Below are positions 1 through 7,019 of a stretch of DNA of 27,404 nucleotides, one piece after another; position 1 is the first letter of the stretch, and each line of letters opens with the position of its first letter. This DNA is from Gallionella sp. UBA4121 (GTDB lineage: Bacteria; Pseudomonadota; Gammaproteobacteria; Burkholderiales; Gallionellaceae). The translations under genes were made by a program, and so were the position numbers. Location: NCBI GenBank assembly GCA_002381565.1, contig DFWZ01000005.1, forward strand, positions 15,895 through 43,298. Direction: 5' to 3'. Below the pieces are notes generated by a model, which did not search any database, had not been told where the DNA came from, and saw nothing but the letters and a program-made list of their open reading frames with translations.

Positions 1-22
1 TTCCGGCCTGCGCCGGAATGAC
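1..22. repeat. Dispersed hairpin repeat, right half
   Basis: Bases 1-7 (TTCCGGC) and 12-18 (GCCGGAA) pair perfectly around a 4-base loop and are followed by TGAC. This is the usual right half of the dispersed CCGGCGAAAGCCGG...CCGGCCTGCGCCGG repeat of many proteobacterial genomes. It ends only a few bases before the KdpE-like gene, so it lies between that gene and whatever precedes it. Related halves occur at 13213-13240 and 13390-13430. Confidence 0.6.
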
Positions 23-25
23 ACA

Positions 26-724
26 GTGATGAATAATTCAGCCATTATCATTGTCATCGAAGACGAAGCGCAGATATGCCGTTTCCTGCGAACCACGCTG
101 ACCTCGGAAGGCTATCAGGTCATTGAAGCGGAAACCGGCCGTCAAGGTTTGATTGAGGCCGCGACGCGCAAGCCGGAACTGATTATTCTCGATCTCGGTC
201 TGCCGGATATGGATGGTGTCGAGGTAATCAAGGCGTTGCGTGCATGGTCTTCTGTTCCCATCATCATCCTGTCTGCGCGCTCACAAGAGAGCGATAAGGT
301 TTCTGCGCTGGATGCGGGTGCGGACGATTATCTGGTTAAACCCTTTGGTGCCGGCGAGTTATTAGCACGGATACGCGTGGCATTGCGTCATGTGTCTACT
401 GCTGCGAATGGAGATGAGGAAGGTGTTTTTTCGGTGGACCAATTGAAGGTGGACATGATGCATCGCAAGATCACGGTCAGCGGCGCAGAAATTCACCTCA
501 CACCGATTGAATACCGCCTGCTAACCGTACTGATCAAGCACGCCGGCAAAGTGCTGACGCACCGCTTGCTGCTCAATGAAGTCTGGGGGCCGAACTATGT
601 GGAGCGCGCCCACTATCTGCGCATCTACATGGGTACTTTGCGCCACAAACTGGAACAAGACCCTGCCCGCCCGCGTTTCCTGCTGACGGAGGTCGGGGTG
701 GGTTACAGACTTGCTGTTGATTGA
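26..724 (+). CDS. kdpE: KdpE-like response regulator (OmpR family)
   Basis: This is a cytoplasmic two-component response regulator expected to act on the kdpFABC potassium-uptake operon after phosphorylation by KdpD. The 232-residue product has an N-terminal receiver domain (about 6-118) with the acidic pair E12-D13, phospho-acceptor D56 in ILDLGLPDMDG, S83 and K105 in LVKPFG. A winged-helix DNA-binding domain follows (about 135-230). The C-terminal stretch with VWGPNYVE, HYLRIYMGTLRHKLEQDP and GVGYR closely matches KdpE as I know it. The frame opens with GTG at 26 directly followed by ATG at 29; either may be the start, and no convincing Shine-Dalgarno is seen because a repeat occupies the upstream bases. 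The sensor kinase KdpD probably lies just left of the window (inference). Family call is firm; the potassium role rests on similarity. Confidence 0.9.
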   Translation: MMNNSAIIIVIEDEAQICRFLRTTLTSEGYQVIEAETGRQGLIEAATRKPELIILDLGLPDMDGVEVIKALRAWSSVPIIILSARSQESDKVSALDAGADDYLVKPFGAGELLARIRVALRHVSTAANGDEEGVFSVDQLKVDMMHRKITVSGAEIHLTPIEYRLLTVLIKHAGKVLTHRLLLNEVWGPNYVERAHYLRIYMGTLRHKLEQDPARPRFLLTEVGVGYRLAVD

Positions 725-764
725 AAGCACCGCCCGGAATTTCAACAGTCAATTTAGGATACAC

Positions 765-796
765 AAAAACTGGCCTCTTCTTAAGAGATGAGGCCA
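765..796 (-). terminator. Rho-independent terminator of the five-gene minus operon
   Basis: The stem TGGCCTC/GAGGCCA (771-777 with 790-796) is followed, reading on the minus strand, by a G and then a run of five U (AAAAA at 765-769 on the plus strand). It lies 18 bases past the stop of the TPR gene at 814. There is no T-run on the plus-strand side, so it serves the minus operon rather than the kdpE-like gene. Confidence 0.75.
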
Positions 797-813
797 GAGT
801 GGGTGCAGTTTGG

Positions 814-1443
814 TTAAAGCTTTTTCTCTGCTTTACGAATGCCTTCCTGTATGTCGGTACGGCGACCGGCATCCGCATCTTCGCGGCCTGGGCGGGCAGG
901 GGCATTCAATGCTTTCTTGAAATATTCGAGCGACTTGGCGTATTCACCCTCTTCGAGCAGGAAGTCCGCATAAAAATAGTTCTGGTCTATGCCGTTCGGG
1001 TTGACCTTCAGCGCACGTTCAAGATACTCGCGTGCCTTGTTATGATCACCGAAAGAAATAAAGCGCGGCACCTTGTAATACAGGCTGCCGAGCGATGTCA
1101 GGGCAGAACCTTCCAGTGCGGCAGGGTCGATTTTTTCCGCAGCCAGCAGCAGGTCGCGCGCCGCCTTCGCCGTGCCGCCGGCTGACAGTTTGGACTGATA
1201 CTTGGCAAGGGTGCTGGTGATGATTCCTTCCCAGATCAAGGGCTCTGCGCGGCCAGGATTGCTGACAGACACCTGATGCGCTTCTTCGGCAAGTTTCTTG
1301 AGCGCAGCTTCCCTGTCTTTTTCGGGTATCTGGTAGTTGGCGGTTGCCCATTCGTGTTGCAGCTGGGCGATGGATGCCTCCATCGGGGCGGCCGCGGCGT
1401 TGAAGCTGAGTGCGATGGCGAGCAGATAGGCGTATTTCTTCAT
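814..1443 (-). CDS. Exported tetratricopeptide-repeat protein
   Basis: The 209-residue protein starts with a signal peptide (MKKYAYLLAIALSFNAAAA, likely cleaved near residue 19), so it is probably periplasmic. The rest is helical. A TPR-like unit is clear around residues 134-178, with phrases such as AREYLERALKVNPN and AKSLEYFKKALN; the segment near residue 95, including AARDLLLAAEKIDPAAL, looks like a related repeat. TPR proteins act as scaffolds, and no catalytic motif is visible. It is the last gene of the minus-strand operon, 36 bases after the SDR gene and just before a terminator, so it is probably co-expressed with the iron-oxidase/acyl-ligase genes. Its role there is unknown; cargo binding or assembly in the periplasm is a guess. 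Confidence 0.8.
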   Translation of the reverse strand: MKKYAYLLAIALSFNAAAAPMEASIAQLQHEWATANYQIPEKDREAALKKLAEEAHQVSVSNPGRAEPLIWEGIITSTLAKYQSKLSAGGTAKAARDLLLAAEKIDPAALEGSALTSLGSLYYKVPRFISFGDHNKAREYLERALKVNPNGIDQNYFYADFLLEEGEYAKSLEYFKKALNAPARPGREDADAGRRTDIQEGIRKAEKKL

Positions 1444-1479
1444 TTCAAACTCCTTGTGGGATGGGTTTTATTTGAGGGA

Positions 1480-2283
1480 CTATTTCTTCATGGAAGCGTA
1501 TTTGCGGGCGATGCGGGTGTTTTTTAACAGGCCGCTGTCGACCAGACGCGGGAACATGCCATTGAGCCTGGCAAAGAAGGACTCCGGCTGGCCGATGAAA
1601 TATTCCTTCGCGTCTCGTTCGACAGCCTGCACGATTTGCCCTGCGACATAGTCAGGTTCGTCCATGTTGGTTTTTGTCGCTATCAGCATCTGCGTGGTTA
1701 TGTCGTCGTTCAGCGGCGTCTTGGCCGCGCGCGGAGAAACGTAGCAGACGCCGACTTTGCTGTCTGTCAGTTCGCGCCGCAAGGCTTCTGAAAATCCGCG
1801 CATCGCGAATTTGCTGGTGCAATAGGTGGCAAAATGGGCAAAGCCGATCGAACCGAACGCCGAGCCGATGTTGACGATGCGCCCGCTGTTCTGTGCCAGC
1901 AGATGCGGCAGGGCTGCGCGCACCAGCAACATCGGTGCGATGACATTGACGTTGATGACCTGGGTGATGCGTTCCGGCGACTGGCGGTCATACAGGGTGA
2001 AATCCATGATCCCTGCGTTATTGATGACGATGTCGAGGCCGCCCAGCGCCTGCAAGGTCGCGGCGATAACCTGGTCTGCGGCGCCCTCGCTGGTCAGATC
2101 CAGTGCGATGGCGACCGCCTTGCCGCCGCCCCGGTTGATTTCATCGCAGATTTCGATAAGGCGCTGTTCATTGCGTTCTACCAGTGCCAGATGTGCGCCC
2201 CTGGAGGCCAGCAACAAGGCAAGACGGTAACCGATGCCGCCGGCAGCGCCTGTCAGGATGATGCGTTTGTCAGACAAGTTCAT
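1480..2283 (-). CDS. Short-chain dehydrogenase/reductase (SDR)
   Basis: This NAD(P)-dependent oxidoreductase has the classical SDR layout over 267 residues: the Rossmann nucleotide-binding motif TGAAGGIG (11-18), NNAG (88-91), catalytic S141, Y154 and K158 (YCTSK), with the normal 13-residue S-to-Y spacing. No signal peptide is seen, so it should be cytosolic. Its start overlaps the stop of the preceding iron-oxidase gene by four bases (ATGA), which suggests translational coupling and a shared pathway. The C-terminal third (about 185-267) is somewhat longer than in minimal SDRs and might interact with membrane or acyl substrate. In context the likely substrate is an acyl-derived aldehyde, ketone or alcohol; that is inference. 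Confidence 0.9.
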   Translation of the reverse strand: MNLSDKRIILTGAAGGIGYRLALLLASRGAHLALVERNEQRLIEICDEINRGGGKAVAIALDLTSEGAADQVIAATLQALGGLDIVINNAGIMDFTLYDRQSPERITQVINVNVIAPMLLVRAALPHLLAQNSGRIVNIGSAFGSIGFAHFATYCTSKFAMRGFSEALRRELTDSKVGVCYVSPRAAKTPLNDDITTQMLIATKTNMDEPDYVAGQIVQAVERDAKEYFIGQPESFFARLNGMFPRLVDSGLLKNTRIARKYASMKK

Positions 2284-2951
2284 GCCGACTCCTTTTGTAG
2301 AAAGCGGCTGCCCAGATTGCGGAAGATGTCGCCATACAGCTTGTAGAACATTTTTGCCGCATGAACCAGGCAGGCCTGATCGTCGGCATCTTCGATGCGA
2401 TTGATCAGCGACTCATAGAAATCCACGTGCTCCACGTCCAGCGAGCCGTGCGAAGTCAGATACGAAAATGCATCATTGCCAAGCCCCAGGCTGTCCTGTA
2501 TCGCGCGTCCTGCGTGGGTCGCCAAGGCCACACTGGTGCCTTCGAGCACCAGTACCATGCCGAAGAAGGCTACCGGATTGACGCGCGCGATGGTGTCGTA
2601 GGCGTAGGCGACCATCAGTTCGGTAGCGATATGCGGCCGACCGTTGCGTACCGCTTCTGCATCGGCGCCGCAAGCCTTGATGTCGTTCAATATCCATTCC
2701 TGATGGCCGACTTCTTCCTCGATATATTCTGCGACGGCGGTTCTCAACCATTCGTATTTTCCCGGCAGTCGTCCGCCGCATGACATCAACAACGGCGTGG
2801 TGTGCCTGACATGATGGTAGGCCTCGGTCAGGAAGGCGATGTAGGCTTCAAGGCTGACTTCGCCCATCGCGGCTGCTTGTATGATAGGCAGGCTCTGCAA
2901 TTCGCGGCGTTCGGCTTCAGTGGCAGCCAACAGTTGTTCATATATGCTCAT
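2280..2951 (-). CDS. Haem-oxygenase-like iron-containing redox enzyme (TenA/PqqC/HDO fold)
   Basis: The 223-residue all-helical protein matches the iron-containing redox enzyme family of the haem-oxygenase-like superfamily, which includes diiron oxidases such as UndA and CADD as well as TenA and PqqC. Candidate iron ligands are visible: the EEEVGH segment (E78-E80, H83), E137 in VLVLEGTS, and the HGSLDVEH segment (H168, D172, H175). H46, H47 and H50 lie in an early helix. Keeping these acidic and histidine residues argues for a metal-dependent oxidase rather than a TenA-type thiaminase. It sits between an acyl-activating enzyme and an SDR, overlapping the latter by four bases. Oxidation of an activated or tethered acyl chain is the obvious hypothesis; the real substrate cannot be read from sequence. 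Confidence 0.85.
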   Translation of the reverse strand: MSIYEQLLAATEAERRELQSLPIIQAAAMGEVSLEAYIAFLTEAYHHVRHTTPLLMSCGGRLPGKYEWLRTAVAEYIEEEVGHQEWILNDIKACGADAEAVRNGRPHIATELMVAYAYDTIARVNPVAFFGMVLVLEGTSVALATHAGRAIQDSLGLGNDAFSYLTSHGSLDVEHVDFYESLINRIEDADDQACLVHAAKMFYKLYGDIFRNLGSRFLQKESA

Positions 2952-2964
2952 GAATATTCCCCTG

Positions 2965-4458
2965 TTAATCGTTGTTGTAATAAAGCTGTTCTATCGCCGT
3001 TTGGTATTGTGCCCATATCGCCTCGCGTTTCAACCGGCCGTTGGCGGTCAGCTGGCCATTCTGCGGCAGAAACGGCGCTTTGGCGGGCAACCAGTTTTTT
3101 ACCTGAGCATAGTCCGGCAGCACATGGTTGGCTTCCGCTATGGCCTGATCAACCGCTGATGCGTCGCCGCGCGGCACGATCACGGCCACATTCCACGGGC
3201 GCGCTTCGCCAAACACCGCCGCCTGGGCGATGGCAGGATGCAGGGTCAGCTCGCGTTCCACCCATTCAGGCGATACATTGCGCCCGAATGAGGTGATGAA
3301 AATATTTTTCTTGCGCCCTGACAGGTGCAGGAAACCATCATCATCAAGGTGGCCGATGTCGCCGGTCGGCCAGAATTCGGGCACAGGCTCGCATCCAGTG
3401 TAGCCCAGCAGCGTTGCGCCTGCGACCAGAATCTCGCCATCCTCATTAAATTTCAGGCTGATGTGCGGCAAGGGCTTGCCTACACTGCCGATACGACGGC
3501 AAGTTTCGGTATTGAGCGACACCACCGAGGCGCATTCTGACAAGCCATAGCCTTCAAAGACCGGGATGCCTAGCTTTTCGGCGCGCAGCAATAGACGCTC
3601 CGAAACCGATGCGCCGCCTATCGCACAGAAGCGTAATTGTGCGGGTTTGGGGTGGCCGGCTTCAATCGCAGCTACCGCTGCATGCAGCAATTGCGGTGTC
3701 AGGATCGTGGTGGTGGCGTGATACTTGATCAGCACGCCCAGCATCTTTTGCACGTCCAGTCCGCTGGAGCCGGAAAGTCCTACCGCGGCCAGCGGCAACA
3801 GGTGGCAGGCGGCTCCCGCAAGAAGCGGTACATAGACCCCGGCCAGATTTTCCAGCAGGGTGGACAACGGCAGCACGTTGACGTGGTTGTCGCTGATGTT
3901 TCCCCGTGTGGCTGCAAGCAGTGAAATCGCCACGCTGTACAGCGCGTCGCTACCCAGGCACACGCCTTTTGGGTGGCCGGTGGTGCCCGAGGTGTAAGTG
4001 ACTTTGACAGTGCCAGCCGGCAGCTCCCTTGTGGGAATGTTGCCCAGACGAATCTCGGTGATTTCCTGGCCGCTGATGACATGAGTGAAGGTAGCAGTTG
4101 TCTCTATGCCGGAGGCTGCCAGAATGGTCTGGTACAGATCGGGCTGATCGGTGAGGATGCAGCTAATCCCGGCATCCGTGAGGCTGTGTGCGATTTGTTC
4201 TGCGGAAAAAAAGAACGGCAGGGGAATGATGACTTTGCCGGTTGCCAGGCCTGCCAGATCAAGCACGGCCCATAACGGCGAGTTATCGAGCGCCAGTCCC
4301 AGTTTTTTTGCAGGGAAGGTGCTGAGCAGCGCACCGACCTGTTCGATGGCGCGGCCCAGGTCCTGATAAGTGAGCGTGTGGCTCTCGCCAATCAGCGCGA
4401 GTGCATCAGGCTGTTTTTCGCACTGCCGGGTGAGTGCCGTGATGATGGAAGGCTGCAA
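2965..4458 (-). CDS. AMP-forming acyl-CoA/acyl ligase (ANL superfamily)
   Basis: This enzyme should adenylate a carboxylic acid with ATP and pass it to CoA or a carrier protein. The 497-residue protein is full length for the family. It shows the phosphate-binding loop (VTYTSGTTGHPKG, about 153-165), the A5 region YGLSECASV, the A7 region TGDIGHLDDDG, the A8 hinge GRKKN, and the A10 lysine near the C terminus in NGRLKR. No carrier domain is attached. It sits 10 bases after the thermostable-hemolysin-family gene and 13 before the iron-oxidase gene, so the three are one transcription unit. Substrate is not readable; a medium- or long-chain fatty acid fits the neighbours. Confidence 0.9.
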   Translation of the reverse strand: MQPSIITALTRQCEKQPDALALIGESHTLTYQDLGRAIEQVGALLSTFPAKKLGLALDNSPLWAVLDLAGLATGKVIIPLPFFFSAEQIAHSLTDAGISCILTDQPDLYQTILAASGIETTATFTHVISGQEITEIRLGNIPTRELPAGTVKVTYTSGTTGHPKGVCLGSDALYSVAISLLAATRGNISDNHVNVLPLSTLLENLAGVYVPLLAGAACHLLPLAAVGLSGSSGLDVQKMLGVLIKYHATTTILTPQLLHAAVAAIEAGHPKPAQLRFCAIGGASVSERLLLRAEKLGIPVFEGYGLSECASVVSLNTETCRRIGSVGKPLPHISLKFNEDGEILVAGATLLGYTGCEPVPEFWPTGDIGHLDDDGFLHLSGRKKNIFITSFGRNVSPEWVERELTLHPAIAQAAVFGEARPWNVAVIVPRGDASAVDQAIAEANHVLPDYAQVKNWLPAKAPFLPQNGQLTANGRLKREAIWAQYQTAIEQLYYNND

Positions 4459-4468
4459 GATTTACTCC

Positions 4469-5071
4469 TTATACACGGCTTTCATTACGTCGGTCGATGC
4501 GTCGTACCGCCATGACTTGCGGATTTTGCTCATAATAGCTGCCCCACTCGGACTGCTCGTCGGGTGGGAGTTTATTGATGTCAGCATCGCACAAGGGTAT
4601 CGGAATTATGTCCGATTTGATCAAGGCATTGCGAACTATTTGCACTGCGGTGAAAACTGCCCACTGCTTGGAAGTGGCATGCAACTGGTCAAAAATGGCG
4701 CCGATCAGCAATCGGGACATGCCCATTTCGGCGACTGAGTAATTGCCTATTTCAACGATATTGCTGCGTTGAATTCTGGAGCCTACCCGTTCCGATAGCA
4801 GCTCCTCGACAGGTTTATCCATATAGTTTTCCAGAAATAACCGTTCCGTCCCCGCGTTGCGTATGCCGCAGGCCGCGATCAGTTTTCCGTCCGGATCACG
4901 CAGGCTCATCAGGACAGGCAGAAAAAACCTGACTTTTGCACCGCAAACCTGATAAAAGATGTCGCGTATGAATTGTTCGGTCTCGGCTCTGTCCGCCGCA
5001 TCTCTTGCGGAAAAATGCACGGTGAATGGGCGGTCATTTATAGCGCGATCGGAAATTTCTTTTTTTATCAT
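4469..5071 (-). CDS. Thermostable-hemolysin family protein (N-acyltransferase-like)
   Basis: The 200-residue protein matches the family named after Vibrio thermostable delta-hemolysin (Pfam T_hemolysin). Diagnostic phrases are RSNIVEIGNYS (about 120-130), a GMSRLLIGAIF helix, WAVFTAV, and the C-terminal WGSYYEQNPQVMAV. The family is thought to share the GNAT/autoinducer-synthase fold, so despite the name it may be an acyltransferase rather than a toxin. There is no signal peptide or membrane segment, which also argues against a secreted hemolysin. It is the first gene of the operon. The ATG at 5071 lacks a clear Shine-Dalgarno, so the start is less certain than the family. Acyl transfer as the pathway's opening step is inference. 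Confidence 0.8.
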   Translation of the reverse strand: MIKKEISDRAINDRPFTVHFSARDAADRAETEQFIRDIFYQVCGAKVRFFLPVLMSLRDPDGKLIAACGIRNAGTERLFLENYMDKPVEELLSERVGSRIQRSNIVEIGNYSVAEMGMSRLLIGAIFDQLHATSKQWAVFTAVQIVRNALIKSDIIPIPLCDADINKLPPDEQSEWGSYYEQNPQVMAVRRIDRRNESRV

Positions 5072-5112
5072 GGTGTTAAAATTTCAGTGGTTGATGTCCA
5101 GTCGGGCAAATT

Positions 5113-5142
5113 TTGTACGTCAGGCAAAACTTATTATATTAT
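5113..5142 (+). promoter_or_regulatory. Candidate sigma-70-like promoter for the outer-membrane protein gene
   Basis: In the 214-base divergent gap, TTGTAC (5113-5118) and TATTAT (5137-5142) are spaced by 18 bases and point towards the beta-barrel gene at 5286, leaving a leader of about 135 bases. The gap also has a near-repeat GTGTAAGGGTGTGCAAGGG around 5164-5182 that could be an operator. This is pattern reading only. Confidence 0.3.
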
Positions 5143-5285
5143 CTGTCAACTTTTGTAAGCCCTGTGTAAGGGTGTGCAAGGGTAAAAAAGTTCAACCGAA
5201 ATTATTTCCGGCGATATTTTATGGAACTTATTTTGAAACTGGCTCTCTCAGTTGCGCTTTACATATAACTTTTGAGGATTGAATC

Positions 5286-5837
5286 ATGAAGAAAATTGCT
5301 GCTGTTGTTATGTTGTCTGCCGCTGCGTCGGCTTTCGCTGCTGATGAAGGTTTCTACGCAGGCGTTACTCTGGGTAGTGGTAAGCCTCACGTTACGCCAT
5401 CGGCTGCTGCTCTGAGCAAAAACTCCGATTCCATGTATGGCGGTTTGGTCGGCTATCAGTACAACAAGAATGTTGCTCTTGAAGCTCAGTACACCGGTGT
5501 TGGCAAGGCAACTGACGTTCTTGGCAATACTGCCAAGGGTGACGCGCTCAGTCTTTCGGTTGTCGGCCTGTTGCCATTGAATGACAGCTTTGAGCTGCTG
5601 GGCAAGGTGGGTGTTGCACGCGCCAAGACTACAGTATCCGGTCTGACTGCAACCAACGTGGGCACATCGCGCACCGGTTTGACTTATGGTATCGGTGCAC
5701 AGTACAACGTGAACCAGAATCTTGGTCTGCGTCTGGGTTATGATCGTTATGCTGTTGCAACTGCCAGCAGTGTATCGGGCATCAAGACCAATGGTAATGC
5801 CAGCGTTATGACTGTAGGCGCTGTTTACAAGTTCTAA
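5286..5837 (+). CDS. Small outer-membrane beta-barrel protein (OmpA/OmpW-like porin fold)
   Basis: The 183-residue precursor begins with a typical signal peptide (MKKIAAVVMLSAAASAFA, cleaved before A19 or D20). The mature chain alternates polar and hydrophobic residues in short strands and ends in ...TVGAVYKF. The terminal Phe is the usual BAM recognition signal for outer-membrane proteins. Size suggests an eight-stranded barrel with no periplasmic OmpA-like domain. A good Shine-Dalgarno (GAGGA at 5274-5278) sits 7 bases before the ATG, and a strong terminator follows at 5856-5883, so it is monocistronic. It is divergent from the acyl-ligase operon; a functional link is possible but unsupported. 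Cargo and function are unknown. Confidence 0.85.
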   Translation: MKKIAAVVMLSAAASAFAADEGFYAGVTLGSGKPHVTPSAAALSKNSDSMYGGLVGYQYNKNVALEAQYTGVGKATDVLGNTAKGDALSLSVVGLLPLNDSFELLGKVGVARAKTTVSGLTATNVGTSRTGLTYGIGAQYNVNQNLGLRLGYDRYAVATASSVSGIKTNGNASVMTVGAVYKF

Positions 5838-5855
5838 TCGAACTGTAATGTCAAT

Positions 5856-5883
5856 AAAAAAGCCGGCTTAGTCCGGCTTTTTT
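5856..5883 (+). terminator. Rho-independent terminator after the beta-barrel gene
   Basis: An A6 run, GCCGG stem (62-66 of the 5800s), 6-base loop, CCGGC and a T6 run form a perfect 11-bp hairpin-plus-U-tract, 19 bases after the stop codon. Its symmetry makes it functional in either direction. Confidence 0.9.
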
Positions 5884-5987
5884 ATTTCCTGACGAGCAGC
5901 GCAATTTAACGGCCGGCTTTTAAGCATGTTTGACAAACAGCCGTTTGAAAACTACATTGCAACTCTGTTCAAGCAATCCCTATCCTC

Positions 5988-7019
5988 ATGAAATTTACCC
6001 TGTTATTTATCGCACTCGCAACTTTGCTCGCCGCTTGCAACAAAGAAGCAGCTCCGCCCGTCAGAACTGAACGGCCTGCGCTGACCCGGCTTGTGGGGAA
6101 ATCGGCTGCGGCAGGCAGTCATCAGTATAGCGGCGAGATTCGCGCTCGCCATGAGGTTGACCTGGGTTTTCGCACAGGCGGCAAAATAGTCGAACGGCGG
6201 GTTACAGCAGGCGCACAGGTTAAGGCAGGCGAAGTGCTGGCGCGTCTGGATCCGGCAGATAACGCTCTGCAGGCGGGTGCGGCGCAGGCGCAATACCAGC
6301 TGGCCGAGAGTGATGCGAAGCGCTATCGGGAATTGCACAATAAAGGCTTCGTCAGCCAGTCCGCGCTGGATGCCAAAGAAACCGCACTTCAGGCAGCAAA
6401 GGCGCAGGCAGGATTGACGCGCAATCAGACAGATTACACCACGTTGCGTGCCGAGCATGACGGCGTGGTCGAAGTGATATTGGCAGACGTGGGGCAGGTG
6501 GTGAGCGCCGGGCAGCCTGTGTTGCGTCTGGCACAGGCGGGAGAAGCAGAAGTGGCGATCGAGATACCGGAGGATCAGCTGGCTCAGCGCCATGTGGGAG
6601 ACTCGGCAGTAGTGCTGGTGGGTAATGACGCCCCTTTGAACGGGCGTCTGCGCGAACTGTCGTCGTCAGCCGATCCTGTCAGTCGCACCTATCCTGCACG
6701 AGTGACTTTTGTTGCGGCGCCCGGCAAAGTGGCGCTGGGCATGACCGCGCGCGTGCGTTTCGAGCCTGACGCATCAAAACAGACCGCTCTGTTGATTCCG
6801 CTCTCGGCCGTTTATCAGCAGGGAAGGCAGACGGCGGTATGGATCGTGGCTGCCAATAACAGCGTCAGCCTGCGGCAGGTTGAAATATCGGCCTACCGTG
6901 ATGATGGCGCGGTCATTGCCGGCGGACTGAAGGCGGGCGAACGCATCGTCAGTGCCGGCGTGCATCGTTTGTCGAACGGTGAAGTCATACAGCCAGTTGA
7001 TGACGGCAGCGCGCAATGA
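5988..7019 (+). CDS. RND efflux periplasmic adaptor (membrane fusion protein), lipoprotein
   Basis: This adaptor links an inner-membrane RND pump to an outer-membrane channel. The 343-residue protein has a lipoprotein signal peptide with the lipobox LLAAC (lipidated Cys17). It then shows the expected order: a first beta/lipoyl half (GEIRARHEVDLGFRTGGKI, VKAGEVLARLDP), a coiled-coil hairpin rich in Ala, Gln and Glu (about 90-150), the second lipoyl half (LRAEHDGVVE, GQVVSAGQPVLRLAQ), a beta-barrel, and a C-terminal membrane-proximal domain (GLKAGERIVSAGVHRLSNGEVI). Its stop overlaps the pump's first possible start (ATGA at 7016-7019), so the two are co-translated. No outer-membrane factor gene follows, so a TolC-like partner encoded elsewhere is implied. 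Shine-Dalgarno is weak. Confidence 0.9.
   Translation: MKFTLLFIALATLLAACNKEAAPPVRTERPALTRLVGKSAAAGSHQYSGEIRARHEVDLGFRTGGKIVERRVTAGAQVKAGEVLARLDPADNALQAGAAQAQYQLAESDAKRYRELHNKGFVSQSALDAKETALQAAKAQAGLTRNQTDYTTLRAEHDGVVEVILADVGQVVSAGQPVLRLAQAGEAEVAIEIPEDQLAQRHVGDSAVVLVGNDAPLNGRLRELSSSADPVSRTYPARVTFVAAPGKVALGMTARVRFEPDASKQTALLIPLSAVYQQGRQTAVWIVAANNSVSLRQVEISAYRDDGAVIAGGLKAGERIVSAGVHRLSNGEVIQPVDDGSAQ

Noticed and set aside
4469..5071. Calling this gene a secreted hemolysin
   Set aside because: There is no signal peptide or membrane segment, and the operon context suggests metabolism; only the family name is kept.
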